This document shows, piece after piece, positions 17,442 through 26,885 of a DNA stretch of 64,000 nt. Each line of letters opens with the position of its first letter. Position 1 is the first letter of the stretch. The stretch comes from Methylotenera sp. (lineage in GTDB: Bacteria; Pseudomonadota; Gammaproteobacteria; Burkholderiales; Methylophilaceae). The stretch spans positions 629,290-693,289 of the forward strand of contig NZ_JAQSCU010000010.1 of the NCBI RefSeq assembly GCF_029945535.1, in the 5' to 3' direction. The notes beneath the pieces were generated by a model. The model was given only the letters and a program-made list of their open reading frames with translations. It did not search any database and was not told the DNA's origin. Made by a program: the position numbers and the translations under genes.

Positions 17442-18338
17442 ATGAAAAGTTATTGGAACAATAAAACTGTATTTTTAGTGGCCTTGATGGCTTTTTCAGA
17501 ATCTGTTATTTCCGCAGAAGGTTTTGTGACTTTACCAAAACAAGGTTTTGCTAATTCAGCTTATATGTTGTGTAACCCAACAGGCGCTTTTGGCTTAAAA
17601 GAATCTATTGCACCTGACTTTAAAAGTGACAGCGCAACGGCCAATAGTATCTGTGCTGTCAGTAACGAGAAATTGCAAACTAGCCCTATGAATGCGCCAC
17701 TTGAGGGCTTTACTTTAGTGGGTTTAATCTCACGTGGCATCCCCATGCCTGCACCCTATGCGGGTGAGGTGGAGGAAGTCGCTACGTTGACTGACACCAT
17801 TTGGCGAAATGCCGATAAAACCGAGTGTATTTACGGAACCCATATTTTAATGAAGCCTAATCTGCTGGCAGATGGCCAAATGTGGGAAGTCAACGATATT
17901 GTACGCGGTGGTTTTGCCGGCCGGCCCGTAGAAGTTGCGTATTTTTTTAAATCTGAACCGCATAAAGAATACGGTTTGCCAGAGGCCGTATTTAGAGTGG
18001 GTAGAACGTTTACCTCAGTGAATGATGGCAAAAACACATTAGCCTTGCCTGCTTTAAAAGGTGCGCCAGACACCAGTAAGGCTATTACCAATATTCAGGC
18101 CGCGGCGGTGAATGAAAACTGGGTAGATTTCACTACAGATGTGAATGCAAAAGACCCTGATGGAGTAACTCGCATGATGAGTTCTATGTTGTATATCAAA
18201 ACTACTTGTTCAGATTACACGCCGGTAGAGGTTGAAAATGCGATTCGCTTGCGTACTACTGGGCAAAATGGACAACACCAGTTAGAGATTACTGTGCCGG
18301 GTTTAGTGCCGCCAAATGGTGTGATTGAGAAATATTAA
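17442..18338 (+). CDS. Exported four-cysteine protein, paralog B (unknown family)
   Basis: A 298-residue product with a signal peptide (cleavage near VISA, residue 25). It is clearly homologous to the preceding gene's product, with the same motif order and four Cys (44, 71, 129, 256), but it has more charged residues and lacks the Thr/Ser-rich insertions. Both keep an acidic DPDG/DEDG loop after NWVDF that could bind calcium. It ends 12 bp before the major pseudopilin gene, so it should be transcribed with the secretion cluster. Function is unknown; a substrate or accessory component of that secretion system is the simplest inference. Confidence 0.7.
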   Translation: MKSYWNNKTVFLVALMAFSESVISAEGFVTLPKQGFANSAYMLCNPTGAFGLKESIAPDFKSDSATANSICAVSNEKLQTSPMNAPLEGFTLVGLISRGIPMPAPYAGEVEEVATLTDTIWRNADKTECIYGTHILMKPNLLADGQMWEVNDIVRGGFAGRPVEVAYFFKSEPHKEYGLPEAVFRVGRTFTSVNDGKNTLALPALKGAPDTSKAITNIQAAAVNENWVDFTTDVNAKDPDGVTRMMSSMLYIKTTCSDYTPVEVENAIRLRTTGQNGQHQLEITVPGLVPPNGVIEKY

Positions 18339-18350
18339 AGGTAATTAAAT

Positions 18351-18770
18351 ATGACATTTTTTAATAAACACCAAGGCTTTACCTTATTAGAACTGCTAGT
18401 GGTGATGGTCATTATTGGCTTGTTAGCTGGCTATGTAGGCCCTAAGTACTTTGCTCAGATTGGTAAGTCAGAGGTGAAAACTGCTAAGTCGCAAATTGAC
18501 TCTTTAAGCAAAGCTTTAGATCAGTATCGCTTAGATGTTGGGCATTATCCTAGCACGGAAAGTGGCTTGGCCGCGTTAAATGCCGCGCCTGCAAATGAGG
18601 CTAAATGGCAGGGGCCATATCTGGCTAAAAAAGTACCAAATGACCCATGGGGTAAACCTTACCAATACAAAATGCCAGGCGAACATGGTGACTACGATTT
18701 GTGGTCGTTTGGTAATGATGGCAATAGTGGAGGCAGTGGTGAGGCTTCTGATGTGTTGGGGTGGGAGTAA
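18351..18770 (+). CDS. gspG: Type II secretion major pseudopilin GspG
   Basis: A 139-residue prepilin-like protein. The cleavage site is QG/FTLLELLVVMVIIG, with Glu at mature position 5. The C-terminal part is typical of GspG (YPSTESGLAAL, WQGPYL, PNDPWGKPYQYK, then GDYDLWSFGNDG), including the acidic loop that binds calcium in this family. GspG polymerises into the periplasmic pseudopilus that pushes folded substrates through the secretin. It is the first gene of the secretion cluster, and the mature protein needs a prepilin peptidase not encoded in this window. Confidence 0.93.
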   Translation: MTFFNKHQGFTLLELLVVMVIIGLLAGYVGPKYFAQIGKSEVKTAKSQIDSLSKALDQYRLDVGHYPSTESGLAALNAAPANEAKWQGPYLAKKVPNDPWGKPYQYKMPGEHGDYDLWSFGNDGNSGGSGEASDVLGWE

Positions 18771-18782
18771 AGCTCACTCGTT

Positions 18783-18808
18783 GTCATTCCCACGTGGGCG
18801 GGAGTGAC
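18783..18808. repeat. Short palindrome between gspG and gspF
   Basis: GTCATTCCC (18783-18791) and GGGAGTGAC (18800-18808) form a hairpin with one mismatch and an 8-base loop in the 87-bp gap. The GTCATTCCC...GGGA(A)TGAC design is a common dispersed repeat. It may attenuate transcription so that gspG is expressed above the downstream machinery genes. Confidence 0.5.
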
Positions 18809-18857
18809 GATTTAAAAATACTGGTACGGACTATAGAAAAGTGAGTGAAGATAATTA

Positions 18858-20054
18858 ATGAAATTTGAGCTAAAAGTTGCTTTAGGTGATGCGGTTAGTT
18901 TGCTGGCTTTAGAGGCTAGTAATGTTGAACAAGCACGCTCAGTGGCTGAGTCGCAAGGTTTCAGTGTGCTGAATATTAAAGCAGCTGGGCTGTCATTTGG
19001 CAGTTTATTCAGCTCTAAGTCAGCTAAAACTAAATTTAACTTAATGCTATTTAGCCAAGAGTTATTGGCGTTGCTGGAATCTGGTTTGAGCTTAGTAGAA
19101 GCAATAGAAGCTTTGGCTGAAAAAGAGCAGCAGGCGGAATCAAAAGCGGTATTGAATCAAGTGATGGTGGCTTTGTATGAGGGCTTGCCTTTTTCTGCCG
19201 CGCTAGAAAAAGGGCCGCAGGTATTCAGTCCGCTATATGTTGCGCTGATTCGTTCTAGCGAACGTACGGGTGACATGGTGCAAGCCCTAGCGCGGCATGT
19301 TACCTATCAAACGCAGATTGATGCAGTACGTAAGAAGATAGTCACAGCATCAATTTACCCCGTTTTGCTTTTAGTAGTGGGTGGTTTTGTTGTGCTGTTT
19401 TTGCTGGGTTATGTTGTGCCTAAATTCAGCACACTTTATGAAAGCACAGGTGCGGATTTACCTTGGATGTCGCAGCTATTATTAAGCTGGGGACGTTTGC
19501 TGCAAGAGCACGGTAAAGAAGTGTTCGCCACGTTTATTGCAATGGTGGCTTTGTTAGGTTTTATGCTGAGTCGGCCAAATGTACGTGCTGCCATTATGCG
19601 TAAAGTTTGGCAGATTCCAGCACTGGGCGAGGCTATGCGCATTTATCAGTTGGCAAGATTTTATCGCACTTTGGGCATGCTTTTGCGCGGTGGTATTCCA
19701 TTGGTGACAGCCATGGGCATGGTGTCTTCCTTATTGCAGCCATTGTTACGCAGTAGTTTAGAAAAGGTGATTGTCGATGTGTGCGAAGGTAAGCCGATGT
19801 CTGCCGCTATGGAGCAACATGGCATGACTACTTCTATTTCAATTCGCATGTTGCGCGTGGGTGAGCGCACAGGGCAAATGGGCGACATGATGGAGCGTAT
19901 AGGTGCATTTTATGATGAGGAAATTTCTCGTGTGGTGGAATGGTTAACCAAGTTATTAGAACCTGTTTTGATGATCATCATAGGTTTGGTTGTTGGTTTA
20001 GTGGTGGTGCTGATGTATATGCCGATTTTTGAGTTAGCAGGGAGCATTCAGTGA
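18858..20054 (+). CDS. gspF: Type II secretion inner-membrane platform protein GspF
   Basis: A 398-residue polytopic protein with two repeated T2SSF domains. The first is about residues 60-180 (FSQELLALLESGLSLVEAIEAL) and the second about 265-390 (FYRTLGMLLRGGIPLVTAM). Membrane helices follow each domain, the last being VLMIIIGLVVGLVVVLMYMPIF. GspF links the ATPase to pseudopilus assembly. The gene overlaps gspE by 4 bp. Length and layout are normal for the family. Confidence 0.9.
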   Translation: MKFELKVALGDAVSLLALEASNVEQARSVAESQGFSVLNIKAAGLSFGSLFSSKSAKTKFNLMLFSQELLALLESGLSLVEAIEALAEKEQQAESKAVLNQVMVALYEGLPFSAALEKGPQVFSPLYVALIRSSERTGDMVQALARHVTYQTQIDAVRKKIVTASIYPVLLLVVGGFVVLFLLGYVVPKFSTLYESTGADLPWMSQLLLSWGRLLQEHGKEVFATFIAMVALLGFMLSRPNVRAAIMRKVWQIPALGEAMRIYQLARFYRTLGMLLRGGIPLVTAMGMVSSLLQPLLRSSLEKVIVDVCEGKPMSAAMEQHGMTTSISIRMLRVGERTGQMGDMMERIGAFYDEEISRVVEWLTKLLEPVLMIIIGLVVGLVVVLMYMPIFELAGSIQ

Positions 20055-21811
20055 CAGGCATGCTTAAAAAATCTGAGTTTGAAAATGTTGTGGCAATTAA
20101 TGCGCATCATAAAATTCCTACTAATGCGGACAATGCAATCAGCATTGAGCAGGTGAATAGTGCCAAAACAATCGCCAGCCAAACCAAGCAGCCTTTGTTA
20201 GAGGCTTTGGAAGAAATTTCAGAATTAAGCGCAGATGATTTCGTTACTGCGCTTGGGCAGTTGATGCATTTCCCAACCTTTAGCATGCTGCAGCTATATG
20301 AAATGACGCCAGATTTTGAATTGTTAACTTTTGCCGATGCGAGTAAATACGGCTGCGTAGCATTGCGAAATAACGAGAATAGTTTGTACCTCATACATAC
20401 CAATCCGTTTGATAGCTATCTGCAAAGTAAAGTAGATTTAATGATTCAACAGCCAGTGATTTGGGGGCTAGCGCATTACAAGGATTTAAACGCCTTTCTA
20501 ACGCATCACGAAACCAGCATGCGTGCCATGGACGGTTTAGCTACAGAGCATACAGAGTCGCAAGCCAATCAAAACGGTATCGAAGACATTTCTTTGCGTT
20601 CGATTAGTGAAGATACCAGCCCGGTGGTTAAGTTTGTACGCTCAACACTTTATGACGCACTTAAAGCTGGTGCGAGTGATATACACATGGAAACGGATGC
20701 ACATGGTCTTACCGTGAAATACCGCATTGATGGCGTGTTGAGCTTTGAGGGTGGAATTCAAGGTATTGCCCAAGCGGAACAAGCGATTTCGCGGATTAAG
20801 GTCATGTCTGAGCTTGATATTGCTGAAAGGCGTGTCCCGCAAGATGGGCGCTTTAAAGTGCTGGCTACTGGCGGGGAGGGTAAAGTGCGCGAGGTCGATT
20901 TGCGTGTATCCATTATGCCTAGCGTGTTTGGCGAAGATGCTGTTTTACGTATTTTAGACCGCAAAGCCTTAAGTGATGAAGCCAAAGGTTTAAGTTTAGA
21001 AACGCTAGGTTTTGAACCAGACATCATGGCGCGCTTCCGTCTGCTTGCCGAAGAACCCTATGGCATGTTGCTGGTAACAGGGCCAACTGGTAGCGGTAAA
21101 ACCACCACGCTGTATGGCATTCTGTCTGAAATTAACAATGGTGAAGACAAAATAGTCACCATTGAAGACCCCGTGGAATATCAATTGCCAGGCATATTGC
21201 AAATTCCCGTGAATGAGAAAAAAGGCCTCACTTTTGCGCGTGGTTTGCGCTCCATTTTGCGACACGATCCAGACAAAATAATGGTCGGTGAGATTCGTGA
21301 TGCTGAAACCGCGCAAATTGCCGTGCAATCAGCGCTAACGGGACATTTGGTACTCACCACCGTACATGCCAATAGCGTGTTTGATGTGATTGGTCGTTTT
21401 ACTAATATGCAAGTAGATCCCTACAGTTTCGTGTCTGCCATTAACGGCATCATGGCGCAGCGTTTAGTGCGTATCAATTGTGCACATTGCGCCGTTGAAG
21501 ACACGCCAGATGCTGCGCTGATATCGAAGTCTGGGCTGACGCAAGAGCAGGCGGCGAGTTTTAATTTCAAAAAAGGTCAAGGTTGTGGCCAATGTCATGG
21601 CACTGGCTATAAAGGTCGTAAGGCCATTGCAGAGTTGCTGTGCTTTAACGATGTGATACGCGAGTTAATTGTGACGCGTGAACCCGTCAGAAAAGTAAAA
21701 GAAGCCGCCAGTGCCAATGGCACACGCAGTATGCGAGAGGCCGCGCTAGATTTAGTAAAACGTGGTGAAACCACATTACAGGAGATTAACCGTGTTACTT
21801 CATTGGTTTAA
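20051..21811 (+). CDS. gspE: Type II secretion ATPase GspE
   Basis: A 586-residue assembly ATPase starting at GTG. The N-terminal 150 residues are divergent. Next come the N2 domain (SDIHMETDAHGLTVKYRIDG), Walker A (GPTGSGKTTT, about 340-349), Asp box, Walker B (GEIRDAETA), the His-box segment LTTVHANS and a zinc-binding tetracysteine motif (CAHC ... CGQC, about 476-517). It hydrolyses ATP at the inner membrane to drive pseudopilus growth. Unlike the MshE protein elsewhere in this window, its N-terminus has no RLGxxL-type MshEN motif, so direct cyclic di-GMP control is not expected. Confidence 0.92.
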   Translation: MTGMLKKSEFENVVAINAHHKIPTNADNAISIEQVNSAKTIASQTKQPLLEALEEISELSADDFVTALGQLMHFPTFSMLQLYEMTPDFELLTFADASKYGCVALRNNENSLYLIHTNPFDSYLQSKVDLMIQQPVIWGLAHYKDLNAFLTHHETSMRAMDGLATEHTESQANQNGIEDISLRSISEDTSPVVKFVRSTLYDALKAGASDIHMETDAHGLTVKYRIDGVLSFEGGIQGIAQAEQAISRIKVMSELDIAERRVPQDGRFKVLATGGEGKVREVDLRVSIMPSVFGEDAVLRILDRKALSDEAKGLSLETLGFEPDIMARFRLLAEEPYGMLLVTGPTGSGKTTTLYGILSEINNGEDKIVTIEDPVEYQLPGILQIPVNEKKGLTFARGLRSILRHDPDKIMVGEIRDAETAQIAVQSALTGHLVLTTVHANSVFDVIGRFTNMQVDPYSFVSAINGIMAQRLVRINCAHCAVEDTPDAALISKSGLTQEQAASFNFKKGQGCGQCHGTGYKGRKAIAELLCFNDVIRELIVTREPVRKVKEAASANGTRSMREAALDLVKRGETTLQEINRVTSLV

Positions 21812-22670
21812 ATCATTATTCAAAGATGAGCTGTGGGTGTTTATTTACCCGCAGTGCATGGTGTTTCTGCGCATCACTAGGCCGTTACGCAATGGGCTAA
21901 AGCAACAAATCTTGCATAAGCAAGTAGTAGAGCTACCACAGAATATTGCCGATAAAATCAATGAGTCTCAAGGTTTGAGTGTATTAACCCAGCACTTGAA
22001 GCAAGTGTTAACAAATAAAAAATGGCAAGGTACGACGCCAATCGCTATCGTTTCTAATGAATTTACGCGATATGCCGTGATTCCTTGGAACGCAGAGCTA
22101 GCTGTTGAAACTGAGCGTAAAGCTTATATGCAACATTGCTTTAATTTAGTTTATGGTGACACTGCTAAAACTTGGGATTTACGTATGAGCGAGCCTAGCT
22201 TTGGTCACTCAGCCATCGCTAGTGGGATTAATAACGGCTTGTTGCAAGCCTTGCATGATGTCTTTAATGCGGCCGATATGACCTTAAGCGCAGTTTATCC
22301 GCAATTAATGCTGGCGATTAATCAAACGGTAAGCGAGGTGAAAAAGCAGAATAAACCACTCAGTTTTTGGTTAGTCGCCATTCAAAGTGACCGTATATGT
22401 CTCACCTTATTGATTGATGGTGGCTGGCGTTCAGTTAAAAACGTAGCGATAGAAACAGATGTTTCTGCTCAAGTGTCGGCTTTAATTCAGCGCGAAATGG
22501 TGAACTGCAATGTGCAGGATGAGCTACCTGTTCTGGTCTACTGGCCTGAATATCAAAGAAATCAGCTTTTAACGCTGGTTAATAACAAAGCCATTAAAGT
22601 ACTGCCACATCAATTTGATATGCAAAGTCGCAAAACTCAAAATACTACGCAAGATTGGGCACACGCATGA
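21792..22670 (+). CDS. PilM/GspL-like cytoplasmic component of the secretion system
   Basis: A 292-residue protein starting at GTG 21792, inside the end of gspE, with an AGGAG (21779-21783) at ideal distance; an ATG 10 codons upstream lacks this. Sequence similarity to known PilM/GspL is weak, but the position (ATPase, then this gene, then PilN- and PilO-like genes) matches the PilM or cytoplasmic GspL slot. No membrane helix is evident. It would recruit the ATPase to the inner-membrane platform. It overlaps the next gene by 4 bp (ATGA). Confidence 0.6.
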   Translation: MLLHWFKSLFKDELWVFIYPQCMVFLRITRPLRNGLKQQILHKQVVELPQNIADKINESQGLSVLTQHLKQVLTNKKWQGTTPIAIVSNEFTRYAVIPWNAELAVETERKAYMQHCFNLVYGDTAKTWDLRMSEPSFGHSAIASGINNGLLQALHDVFNAADMTLSAVYPQLMLAINQTVSEVKKQNKPLSFWLVAIQSDRICLTLLIDGGWRSVKNVAIETDVSAQVSALIQREMVNCNVQDELPVLVYWPEYQRNQLLTLVNNKAIKVLPHQFDMQSRKTQNTTQDWAHA

Positions 22671-23206
22671 ATCACATAGGCCTAAACCATGTGTTAAGGA
22701 CACATAAAATTGATGTGCTTGCGATTTCATTATTGGTGATAGGCAACATGTTTAGCATTGCACTTTTTCTGTATTGCCAGCAGCTATCAAGTGAAACTGA
22801 GTTATTAAAACTTGATTTACGTCAACGGTTAGAAGCAACGAATAAGCCGCGCTTGAATCGCACTTTGTCACAAATAAATGCCAAGGAGCACGCAGTAAAG
22901 CATGATGAAATCAGTGGAGTAAATGCGGCCATTAAAGAAATTGTATTGCCTTGGCCCGCATTATTTAAGTCCCTAGAAGCAGTGGATAGCACGGACGTTA
23001 AGTTGTTAGCCTTGGAGCCCAATCCAAAGCAGCGCACTTTGCATATTACGGCTTTGGCCTTAGATACAGGCAGCATGATGCGTTACGTGAGAGAGTTAAC
23101 GCAGCAACGAGTACTTAAAGAGGTGGTATTACAGTCACAAGAAACGACTGATATTAGTGGGCAGACAGTGATTAGATTTGTGGTTGGTGCAGCATGGAAA
23201 GTCTAA
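22667..23206 (+). CDS. PilN-like inner-membrane component
   Basis: A 179-residue protein with a short cytoplasmic start, one membrane helix (about residues 18-37), a heptad-like stretch and a small periplasmic alpha/beta domain. This is the PilN or membrane-GspL layout. The segment WPALFKSLEAVDSTDVKLLALEPNP is typical of PilN ferredoxin-like domains. The ATG at 22667 overlaps the previous stop. It would pair with the next gene's PilO-like product. Confidence 0.65.
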   Translation: MNHIGLNHVLRTHKIDVLAISLLVIGNMFSIALFLYCQQLSSETELLKLDLRQRLEATNKPRLNRTLSQINAKEHAVKHDEISGVNAAIKEIVLPWPALFKSLEAVDSTDVKLLALEPNPKQRTLHITALALDTGSMMRYVRELTQQRVLKEVVLQSQETTDISGQTVIRFVVGAAWKV

Positions 23207-23781
23207 ATTTAGCTTTGCGACCGAATCACTTGGTTCAGGTTTTTAAATACAAAGTTAGGCAACTTTTCTGGCAAACATTAGGCTGGAAAGGCTTGGCTGG
23301 GCTTTTACTCATTATTGGAAGTGTAAGCTATCTCATCATTGTCGCAGCGCCTAAAGCACAGCAATTGCAACAGTTACAAATGAAAGTGGCCGCAGTTAAA
23401 GCTAATCCAAAACATAATGTTAGCAATCGCACCAATAATGATACATCCGACATTACCAGAATTTTTTATGATGTGTTGCCTACGCAAACCGAAGCGAGTA
23501 GCAAGATTAGCGAGATTCTTCGCGTGGCTACTGACAATGGCTTAGTCATCAATAAGGTGGAATATGAGCAGCCACTTTCAGTCTCTCCGCTCATACAGTA
23601 CCAAATCAAATTGCCATTAACGGGTAGCTATATGCAAATTAGGCAATTTATTAATCAAGTACTGAATAACTTGCCGTCTATTGCGCTGAATGACATTAGC
23701 TTTAAGCGCGAAGACATTGTAACAGATCTAGTAGATGCGCAAGTTCAGTTCACTTTATATCTGCAAAAAGCGCAGCAGTAG
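23194..23781 (+). CDS. PilO/GspM-like inner-membrane component
   Basis: A 195-residue protein with one membrane helix (about residues 34-52), a coiled-coil-like segment (KAQQLQQLQMKVAAVKAN) and a periplasmic ferredoxin-like domain with TGSYMQIRQFINQVLNNLPSIALNDISFKR, a signature of PilO-type proteins. It overlaps the PilN-like gene by 13 bp. PilN and PilO form the periplasmic link between platform and secretin; here they stand in for GspL/GspM. Confidence 0.75.
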   Translation: MESLNLALRPNHLVQVFKYKVRQLFWQTLGWKGLAGLLLIIGSVSYLIIVAAPKAQQLQQLQMKVAAVKANPKHNVSNRTNNDTSDITRIFYDVLPTQTEASSKISEILRVATDNGLVINKVEYEQPLSVSPLIQYQIKLPLTGSYMQIRQFINQVLNNLPSIALNDISFKREDIVTDLVDAQVQFTLYLQKAQQ

Positions 23782-23786
23782 CGACC

Positions 23787-24332
23787 ATGGTATTGATAAA
23801 AAAATATGGCGTTTGGTTGGCTTTGTTATTGACGATAGCGGCCACCGTGTGGATTTCGCAGCAAGAAGAAGCTGATGATCTTGTGGTGAAAGCGGATAAA
23901 AGCGCGATGACTTTAAATGGCGATAAGAAAGTAAAGCTCAGCAAACAAGCACTCAATCAAACAGGCGCTGAAGAAATCAAACAAGATGACTTGCCATTGG
24001 CTACGCTTACTACGCACTTGATTCAAAGGTCGCTAGATATTGATGTGCCAAAAAACATCTTTACTCCTTTTGTGGCTATGCAAAATAACCCAGATATGAA
24101 TGCCGAGCCTGCCATCACCTTGCCAGTTAATCCATTTGTTTATGCTGGAAAAATTATACAAGACGGCACATTGGTGGTTTTTTTGATTGATGGCGAAAAA
24201 AGCCATGCTGTGAAATCAGGTGATGTGATTGAAGATATTTGGAAAGTTAAATCCATCACGCCACCCACAATGACACTTAAAAATATCCCCCTAAAATTTG
24301 AAATACAGATGGAAATTGGAGCAAACAGTTGA
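23787..24332 (+). CDS. GspC/PilP-like periplasmic connector
   Basis: A 181-residue protein with an N-terminal membrane anchor (about residues 9-23), a linker, and a C-terminal small beta domain (about 100-178: PFVYAGKIIQDGTLVVFLIDGEKSHAVKSGDVIEDIWKVKSI). This resembles the homology region of GspC/PilP that docks onto the secretin N0 domain. The position between the PilO-like gene and the secretin gene is exactly that of pilP. Similarity is modest, so the name is left open. It overlaps the secretin gene by 4 bp. Confidence 0.6.
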   Translation: MVLIKKYGVWLALLLTIAATVWISQQEEADDLVVKADKSAMTLNGDKKVKLSKQALNQTGAEEIKQDDLPLATLTTHLIQRSLDIDVPKNIFTPFVAMQNNPDMNAEPAITLPVNPFVYAGKIIQDGTLVVFLIDGEKSHAVKSGDVIEDIWKVKSITPPTMTLKNIPLKFEIQMEIGANS

Positions 24333-26386
24333 ATTTATATCGTTTGAATAAAAGTATTATGCAAGGCTTAGTGTCAGGTCATTTTATTGTACTGCTAGCT
24401 TGCTTAATATTGCTCACTAGTTGCGCTAGCTTAAATGCAACCCAAGAGCCAGCCGGCAGTAATATGCAAGCGCAAGATAGCGCGGCCTACGAAGAAGCGA
24501 ACCAACTAATATTAAAAGGTGATACAGCGACAGGTATAGCCAAGTTGCAACAGTTGGTGAAATCATATCCAGAAAATGCGCAATACCGCACTAATCTCAA
24601 GATACAACAGTCCTCGCAAATTAACACTTTGCTTAAAACAGCAGACGATAAAAGTCGGCTTAATCTATTAAGTGATTCAGAGTTTGCATATCAGCAAGTA
24701 TTAGTTTTGGCGCCAGATAATCAGCGCGCGCAAGACGGCTTGCGTCAAATAAGTTTATTGCAGAATCACGCCATGATGCTCACGAACGCAAAGTCCGCAT
24801 TTGACAAAAATGATGACGATACTGCTTTGAATATACTGAGATCAATATTAGCGGAAGACGCAAATGACCAAGGCGCGCGAAACTTATTTGAACAAATAGA
24901 GAGTAAGCAGAATAAAAAAATAACAGCTATACCGCAAATTAAAACTGCTTACAAAAAACCAATTACTTTGGAATTAAAAAATGTGCCGATTAAAACGGTG
25001 TTTGAACTGATTGGTAAAACTGCCAATATTAATTTTATTTACGATCAAGAATTAAGAACTGACCTCAATACCAGTATTTTTGTGCGAAATTCAAGCATAG
25101 AGGATGCGATTAAAGTGATTTTGACCTCTAATCAACTTGGAAAAAAAGTATTGAATGACAACACATTGCTGATTTATCCCTTAAGCCGCAGTCAAGAATA
25201 CCAAGAGCAATATGTGCGCAGTTTTTATCTCAATAGCATGGATGCTAAGCGCGCCATGAATATGATTAAAACCGTCGTCAAATCTAAAGATATTTACATC
25301 GATGAAAAGCTCAATACGCTCATCATGCGTGATACCGCTGAGGCTATTCAGATTGCTGAAAAACTCATCGCCTCACAAGACATGCTGGAGCCAGAAGTGA
25401 TGCTTGAAGTTGAAGTGATGGAAATCAATCGTAAGAATTTGGAGGCAATCGGCATTAAATATCCAACGCAAATGAGTGTTGGCGTGCAGGGTAAATCGAC
25501 TGCTACGGATGGCGTAGTGACTGCTACACCAGGCAGATTAACCATTGCAGAGCTTAAAAGCTTTAACTCTGGACTTGGGGTGTTTAGTGTGAGTGACCCA
25601 GTACTCGCACTGAATTTATTGCAACAAAATACAGATACCAACTTACTGGCAAACCCACAAATTCGTGTCAAAAATAGAGAAAAAGCAAAAATACACGTGG
25701 GCGACAAAATACCTGTGCTCACCAGTATTGCCAATTCCACAGGCTTTGTTTCGCAAACAGTGAGCTATATCGATGTTGGTATTAAGCTAGATGTGGAGCC
25801 AACCATATTGTTGCAGAATCGGGTGAGTATTAAGGTTGGTTTAGAAGTCAGCAACGTAACAGATCAAGTGAAAACAGATTCAGGCGTGCTGGCTTATACC
25901 ATCGGTAGTCGCAATGCCAATACCGTTCTGCAGCTAAAAGATGGCGAGACGCAAATTTTGGCGGGTCTATTTAGAGATGATAGCCAAAATATCTCTAATA
26001 AAGTACCTGGATTATCTAGCCTGCCTTTCATCGGCAGATTATTTTCAGATAAAAATAATGACAGGCGTAAAAATGAAATTGTGTTGCTAATTACGCCGCG
26101 AATTTTGCACAATATTGCACCAGCTAATGCAGTTTATACGCTGTTTCCATCAGGTGTTAATCATGCCAGTGGACGTAGTACTAAGGCACTAGAGCAACAG
26201 TCTGCAGTAGCCGAGCCTGTGCAAGCGCAAGTTGCGACACCGCAAAATACTCAAACTGAACGTGCACAAGTTGATCAAGACTTTGCTAATCAGTTGCTGC
26301 AGCCTGACGTCGATGCAAACGCGAATGGAAATGTCGGTAAAACTACAGAAACGAACAGTGGCGGCACTGTTTATAAAGCGCAGTAA
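24329..26386 (+). CDS. TPR-containing secretin lipoprotein (GspD/PilQ class)
   Basis: A 685-residue outer-membrane pore protein. A lipoprotein signal ends in LLTSC (Cys32). Residues about 50-205 form TPR-like helical repeats. Then come the STN/N0 domain (LELKNVPIKTVFELIGKTANINFIYD, about 210), N1-type modules and the secretin domain (about 350-590) with VGDKIPVLTS and LKDGETQILAGLFRDD ... VPGLSSLPFIGRLF. A Gln/Asn-rich tail follows. The acyl anchor probably lets it reach the outer membrane without a separate pilotin. The start is TTG at 24329; ATG ten codons later is also possible. Confidence 0.88.
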   Translation: MNLYRLNKSIMQGLVSGHFIVLLACLILLTSCASLNATQEPAGSNMQAQDSAAYEEANQLILKGDTATGIAKLQQLVKSYPENAQYRTNLKIQQSSQINTLLKTADDKSRLNLLSDSEFAYQQVLVLAPDNQRAQDGLRQISLLQNHAMMLTNAKSAFDKNDDDTALNILRSILAEDANDQGARNLFEQIESKQNKKITAIPQIKTAYKKPITLELKNVPIKTVFELIGKTANINFIYDQELRTDLNTSIFVRNSSIEDAIKVILTSNQLGKKVLNDNTLLIYPLSRSQEYQEQYVRSFYLNSMDAKRAMNMIKTVVKSKDIYIDEKLNTLIMRDTAEAIQIAEKLIASQDMLEPEVMLEVEVMEINRKNLEAIGIKYPTQMSVGVQGKSTATDGVVTATPGRLTIAELKSFNSGLGVFSVSDPVLALNLLQQNTDTNLLANPQIRVKNREKAKIHVGDKIPVLTSIANSTGFVSQTVSYIDVGIKLDVEPTILLQNRVSIKVGLEVSNVTDQVKTDSGVLAYTIGSRNANTVLQLKDGETQILAGLFRDDSQNISNKVPGLSSLPFIGRLFSDKNNDRRKNEIVLLITPRILHNIAPANAVYTLFPSGVNHASGRSTKALEQQSAVAEPVQAQVATPQNTQTERAQVDQDFANQLLQPDVDANANGNVGKTTETNSGGTVYKAQ

Positions 26387-26402
26387 GACTCAGTCAACGG
26401 TG

Positions 26403-26885
26403 ATGAGAGCTATACCTAATCATAAAGGATTTACGCTGATAGAACTGTTGGTTGCCTTAGTCTTATTGGCGCTACTATTGACTGCCGCTTCGCCATTGAT
26501 GCAACTCACTGCGCAACGTAATAAAGAGCAAGAGTTGAAAAGGGCGCTATGGCAGATTAGGGACGCGATAGATGCCTATAAACAGGCGTCTGACGACGGT
26601 TTAATTAAGAAGTCTGTTGATCAATCTGGCTATCCTGCCTCGTTGCAGCAACTAGTCATAGGCGTGGAAAATATACAGGATACAAAAAAACGCAAAATAT
26701 TTTTTATGCGTAATATTCCACGCGACCCCTTTGCCACAGACGCCACGGCTAGCGCAGATGAAACATGGGGTAAACGCAGTTATGGCAGCTCTTATGACAA
26801 ACCAGAAAAGGGTGAGGATGTTTACGACGTATACTCACTTTCTCATGAAGTTGGTATCAATCAACAAGCTTATAGTGACTGGTGA
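26403..26885 (+). CDS. Pseudopilin-like protein 1 of the secretion cluster
   Basis: A 160-residue product from ATG 26403, just after the secretin stop; codons further upstream are the secretin gene in another frame. The prepilin site is KG/FTLIELLVALVLLALLLTAA, with Glu at mature position 5. The C-terminal domain has GYPASLQQLV, NIPRDPFA and YDVYSLS, as in GspG-like proteins. Other minor pseudopilins are also possible. It overlaps the next gene by one base. Confidence 0.8.
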   Translation: MRAIPNHKGFTLIELLVALVLLALLLTAASPLMQLTAQRNKEQELKRALWQIRDAIDAYKQASDDGLIKKSVDQSGYPASLQQLVIGVENIQDTKKRKIFFMRNIPRDPFATDATASADETWGKRSYGSSYDKPEKGEDVYDVYSLSHEVGINQQAYSDW

